Below, in pieces: positions 61,151 to 64,000 of a stretch of 64,000 nucleotides of DNA. The stretch is from an uncultured Alphaproteobacteria bacterium. Its GTDB lineage: Bacteria > Pseudomonadota > Alphaproteobacteria > Bin95. Within the stretch, counting starts at the first letter, position 1, and the number at the start of each line of letters is the position of its first letter. The notes under the pieces are model-generated. The model had not been told where the DNA came from, did no database searches, and saw only the letters and a list, made by a program, of their open reading frames with translations. The position numbers and the translations under genes are program-made. The stretch lies in NCBI GenBank assembly GCA_938083135.1, contig CALLKY010000005.1, positions 62,001 to 126,000 of the forward strand, written 5' to 3'.

Positions 61151-62812
61151 ATGGCCAAAGGTCAATCTCGAAAAGCAGCAGGCGGTTCCGCCAAGGTGCG
61201 GGATGCGTTGTCGCGGGCGGCAGCGGCGGAACGTGTGGGGGATGGCGACGCGGCCCTTTCAGCACTGTTGCAAGGTGTGTTGGATAAGCCAGACGCGCCG
61301 GAACTTTATCCCCCACTCTCCCGTCTATTGGGCGATATGCGGTTTGAAGAGGCCAGCCCAGCTGTGGCCCGCGCTGTCGTACATGCTCTGCATGCGCCAT
61401 GGATCAATCCACAGTCGCTCGCACCTGCGGCAATCTCCCTTCTGTTGGCGACACACAACGTTCTGTCGGCTGATGCGCCTGCTATTGGTGCTGCTATGGC
61501 GCGAGACCCGCTCCTGCTGGCATTGCTTGAACGCACTATGCTGCCGAGCCCGAAGCTTGAAGCCATGTTGATCGCGGCGCGCCGTCAGCTTCTACAACTG
61601 GCGGCGGAAGGCTTTGTACCAGAGGCCGAAGCGGTGCGGTTTGCCCAAGCTATGGCCGCCCAAGCGCAGTTGAACGGGTGGATGTGGGCGGAGGCTCCAA
61701 GCGAAACCCAAGCCCTTGGGATATTGGCGCCACGCTTGCCGGAATTGCCGTTTGGCTATGTGCATATCGTCTACGCGCTCTACCGTCCGTTAGCGGATGT
61801 CCCCGGCCTTGCAGATATCCAGGTGAAAGGGCCTTGGCGGGATGCGGCGCGCCTGCTGATCCAGGACCCTGGCGAAGAGCGCCGCCTTGCTGCGAAGTTA
61901 GAGCGGGTCGGCGGGGCAGTATCGACCGAGGGCGCGTCCGCTGCCGTTAAAGCGCAGTATGAAGCGCACCCTTATCCCCGCTGGTCCATGGCTGTTCGCC
62001 GCAAACCGCTGCCAATTCATGAGATTGCTGCGGGCCTTTTTCCCCATGCGGACCTCCCAGATTGGCCCGCGCGGCGGTTGGACGTTCTGATTGCCGGTTC
62101 CGGTACCGGTAAACATGCAGCCGATGTTTCCACCCGATTTCAGGGCGCCCGCATCCAAGCTATTGATCTTTCACGCGCATCGCTTGGCTATGCGGCAAGG
62201 ATGCTGAAAAACCGCCCGGGCATGACCTTCGCTGAGGCAGACATTATGGAATTGGGGAATTGGGAACAACGGTTCGACCATATCGAGAGCGTTGGCGTGT
62301 TGCATCATCTGGCCGACCCGTTGGCGGGCTGGCGCATCCTCACGGGATTGTTGAAGCCGGGCGGGTCCATGCGGGTTGGGTTTTACAGCAAGCGCGGGCG
62401 GAGCCGGATCGAGGCCGCGCGATCTGCCCTTCGGGATGCTGGTTTCCATGGCCAATCAGATGCTGATCTTCGCGCTGCTCGCACCTTTGCCATGGCAGAG
62501 CCGGATGGCAGCGACGCACGCAAGGCTGCTGATGAGCTTGATTTCTATGCGGCGAGCGGTGCCCGCGATTTCCTGTTTCACGCCGAAGAGCATGAACTCT
62601 CTCCAGCAGAACTGGCTGATATGACAGAGGCGCTCGGGCTCCGTGTTCTAGGGTTGGAGCTCACGCATTCCGATGCTGCATCGCTTTACCGTCAGCGCTT
62701 CCCCGATGATCCAGCCATCGCTGATCTCAGGCGATGGGATGCTATCGAAGCGGAGCACCCGGATATATTTCGCCATATGTGCCAATTCTGGTGTGTCAGT
62801 TCTGGTGTGTAA
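61151..62812 (+). CDS. Class I SAM-dependent methyltransferase with N-terminal helical domain
   Basis: A 553-aa protein. Residues 1-270 are helical and repeat-like; after YEAHPYPRWS comes a Rossmann methyltransferase with SAM loop VLIAGSGTGKHAADVS (around 310), IDLSRASLGYAARM and a VGVLHHLADP motif. The architecture resembles TPR-plus-methyltransferase proteins that act on unidentified substrates, possibly lipids or polysaccharides. It is divergent from the SLC13 permease. Function cannot be narrowed further. Confidence 0.85.
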   Translation: MAKGQSRKAAGGSAKVRDALSRAAAAERVGDGDAALSALLQGVLDKPDAPELYPPLSRLLGDMRFEEASPAVARAVVHALHAPWINPQSLAPAAISLLLATHNVLSADAPAIGAAMARDPLLLALLERTMLPSPKLEAMLIAARRQLLQLAAEGFVPEAEAVRFAQAMAAQAQLNGWMWAEAPSETQALGILAPRLPELPFGYVHIVYALYRPLADVPGLADIQVKGPWRDAARLLIQDPGEERRLAAKLERVGGAVSTEGASAAVKAQYEAHPYPRWSMAVRRKPLPIHEIAAGLFPHADLPDWPARRLDVLIAGSGTGKHAADVSTRFQGARIQAIDLSRASLGYAARMLKNRPGMTFAEADIMELGNWEQRFDHIESVGVLHHLADPLAGWRILTGLLKPGGSMRVGFYSKRGRSRIEAARSALRDAGFHGQSDADLRAARTFAMAEPDGSDARKAADELDFYAASGARDFLFHAEEHELSPAELADMTEALGLRVLGLELTHSDAASLYRQRFPDDPAIADLRRWDAIEAEHPDIFRHMCQFWCVSSGV

Positions 62813-62959
62813 GTGCGCAATAATGGATCAAATATCCAGCCATCTATGCGCTAAGCGCAAAGCGACTTTCGCTCCTGGCTGTATTATCAATCCGGCTTTA
62901 CATGGTCATATTGATGTTCAAGATAAGCGCATATGTTTTTGCTGAAGGAGAATTGAACC

Positions 62960-63799
62960 ATGCCGGATACCGCATTTTCGCACCAGCAATCTGCCGCCAG
63001 CACCGCTATTGAGGCTGCGTTCAACTATATTGAGCCGATTCCATCTGGCGAAAAACCATATCGGCGTATGGATCCGCCTGGTCCTGGCCAGTTGGAAACC
63101 AACGCGACCTACGCGCCGATCCAGATGCGGGTGCATGATCTGCGGGAAACGGATGGCCAGCAGACTTTGGATGCTGAAGGCTTCGCCGTTGTGAACGCTC
63201 CGTCTGCTATTCAGAATTTTTCGGATGTAGAGGCGATCCGCACGGCCTATTACGCCCAAAGTGAGGCCATTGTCGCCCAGGCGACGGGTGCCGCGCGGGT
63301 CATCACATTTGACCACACGATCCGCCGCGCTGTTCCAGGCGCGGACCGCGCGCCGGTCGCCCGTGTCCATAATGACTACACAGAGAAATCCGGGCCACAG
63401 CGGGTACGGGACCTCATGGGCGATGAGGCGGAAACGCTGCTGAAAGGCCGCTTCGCCATCGTCAATTTGTGGCGTCCTATCGGCCATCCGGTTGAAGACG
63501 CACCGCTCGCAATCGCTTCCGCAAAGAGCGTGCCACCAAAGGATTTCATCGAGCAGGATCTGATCTATGCAGACCGCGTTGGTGAGACGACTTTGGTTCA
63601 GCACTCAGAGGCGCATCACTGGGTCTATTTGTCTAAGCAGACGCCGGATGAAGCGATTCTGATCAAATGCTTTGACAGTGCCAAAGATGGCCGCGCCCGC
63701 TTCACCGCGCACTCCGCCTTCTTTGACCCGAATGCCCCGGCGGACGCGCGGCCCCGCGAGAGCATTGAAATCCGCACACTGGTCTTCTTTGACGACTAA
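62960..63799 (+). CDS. CmcJ/NvfI-family oxidoreductase
   Basis: A 279-aa protein of the CmcJ/NvfI (AsaB-like) family, whose fungal and actinomycete members act on secondary metabolites as non-heme-iron or related oxygenases. Visible are ETNATYAPIQMRVHDLRE, the HNDYTEKSGPQR metal-site region (H, D), RFAIVNLWRPIG and SEAHHWVYLSKQTPDEAILIKCFDS. A GGAG site lies ahead of the ATG. The substrate is unknown; no biosynthetic cluster surrounds it here. Confidence 0.87.
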   Translation: MPDTAFSHQQSAASTAIEAAFNYIEPIPSGEKPYRRMDPPGPGQLETNATYAPIQMRVHDLRETDGQQTLDAEGFAVVNAPSAIQNFSDVEAIRTAYYAQSEAIVAQATGAARVITFDHTIRRAVPGADRAPVARVHNDYTEKSGPQRVRDLMGDEAETLLKGRFAIVNLWRPIGHPVEDAPLAIASAKSVPPKDFIEQDLIYADRVGETTLVQHSEAHHWVYLSKQTPDEAILIKCFDSAKDGRARFTAHSAFFDPNAPADARPRESIEIRTLVFFDD

Positions 63800-63818
63800 C
63801 CCAATCTGGCCGGTTGCT

Positions 63819-64000
63819 CTAACGCAATTCCCGGCCCATGCGGGTTACGAGCGCCAGGGTTGCTTTGCCGGTTGGCGTCACGCCGATCTGTTTTTGGAAC
63901 GCTTTGACAGCGTTTTCGGTCGGCGTCATATCGTCGAAATTCGCGTCAATCGGGCCGGTATAGTGGCCGAGTGAGATGAGATATCGGCGTGCGAGGACGG
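63819..64000 (-). CDS. Peptidoglycan-binding-domain protein (C-terminal end only)
   Basis: The last 59 codons of a leftward gene end at TAG 63819. The tail has ARRYLISLGHYTGPID and ENAVKAFQKQIGVTPTGKAT, the repeat pattern of PG_binding_1 domains found at the C terminus of wall hydrolases and L,D-transpeptidases. The rest lies beyond the window edge, so the catalytic part is unknown. Confidence 0.75.
   Translation of the reverse strand, partial: VLARRYLISLGHYTGPIDANFDDMTPTENAVKAFQKQIGVTPTGKATLALVTRMGRELR

Overview
The window reads as a chromosomal segment of an alphaproteobacterium of moderately high G+C. The gene order on the right (rpsT, DUF4167, prmC, prfA, hisS, ispG, RodZ-like, ptsP, nitronate monooxygenase-like, lysC, ubiG), the aroK-aroB-CorC block divergent from xerD, the alphaproteobacterial-style heat-shock promoter and the ROSE-type thermometer all point to a Rhodospirillales-like lineage. 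The exact genus cannot be fixed from the sequence alone.

Positions 1-5.8 kb carry a rightward, translationally coupled operon: a LuxE-type acyl-protein synthetase (5' end outside the window), a LuxC-type acyl-CoA reductase, a complete NMT1/SsuABC-type ABC transporter and an SDR dehydrogenase, with no luciferase genes. Facing it (5.8-10.6 kb, minus strand) are a PilZ protein and a HAAT/Liv-type ABC transporter with a fused LivM-LivG protein. That transporter lies directly behind a clear TPP riboswitch, so it is probably a thiamine-related uptake system rather than an amino-acid one. An IbpA-like small heat-shock gene follows with a sigma-32-like promoter and a ROSE element. After it comes about 300 bases of strongly structured, probably non-coding sequence ending in a terminator.

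Positions 11.7-29.7 kb look like one biofilm island. Regulators come first: two tandem NarL-type proteins with degenerate receiver pockets, a membrane-anchored HPt protein, a sigma-54 response regulator and a stand-alone receiver. A UDP-sugar epimerase sits among them. Then follows a seven-gene, fully overlapping Pel exopolysaccharide operon (pelA, pelB split in two, pelD, pelE, pelF, pelG). Its PelA lacks the glycoside-hydrolase domain, its PelB scaffold and porin are separate proteins, and no PelC is seen. PelD keeps a c-di-GMP I-site in a catalytically dead GGDEF domain.

Positions 29.7-55.2 kb are mostly housekeeping: cobalamin adenosyltransferase, M32 peptidase, CorC, aroB/aroK, xerD, dnaA (behind a rhodanese gene), rpsT, translation factors, isoprenoid, PTS-Ntr, lysine and ubiquinone genes. 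Two unlisted small membrane proteins (56 and 47 aa) are present.

At 55.3-57.2 kb a dead IS3-family element sits between two damaged genes. Its transposase gene is interrupted twice by copies of a ~40-base palindromic repeat in opposite orientations. The window ends with a divergent PNPOx/MocR pair, an SLC13-type permease, a methyltransferase, a CmcJ/NvfI-like oxidoreductase and the 3' end of a peptidoglycan-binding-domain gene.
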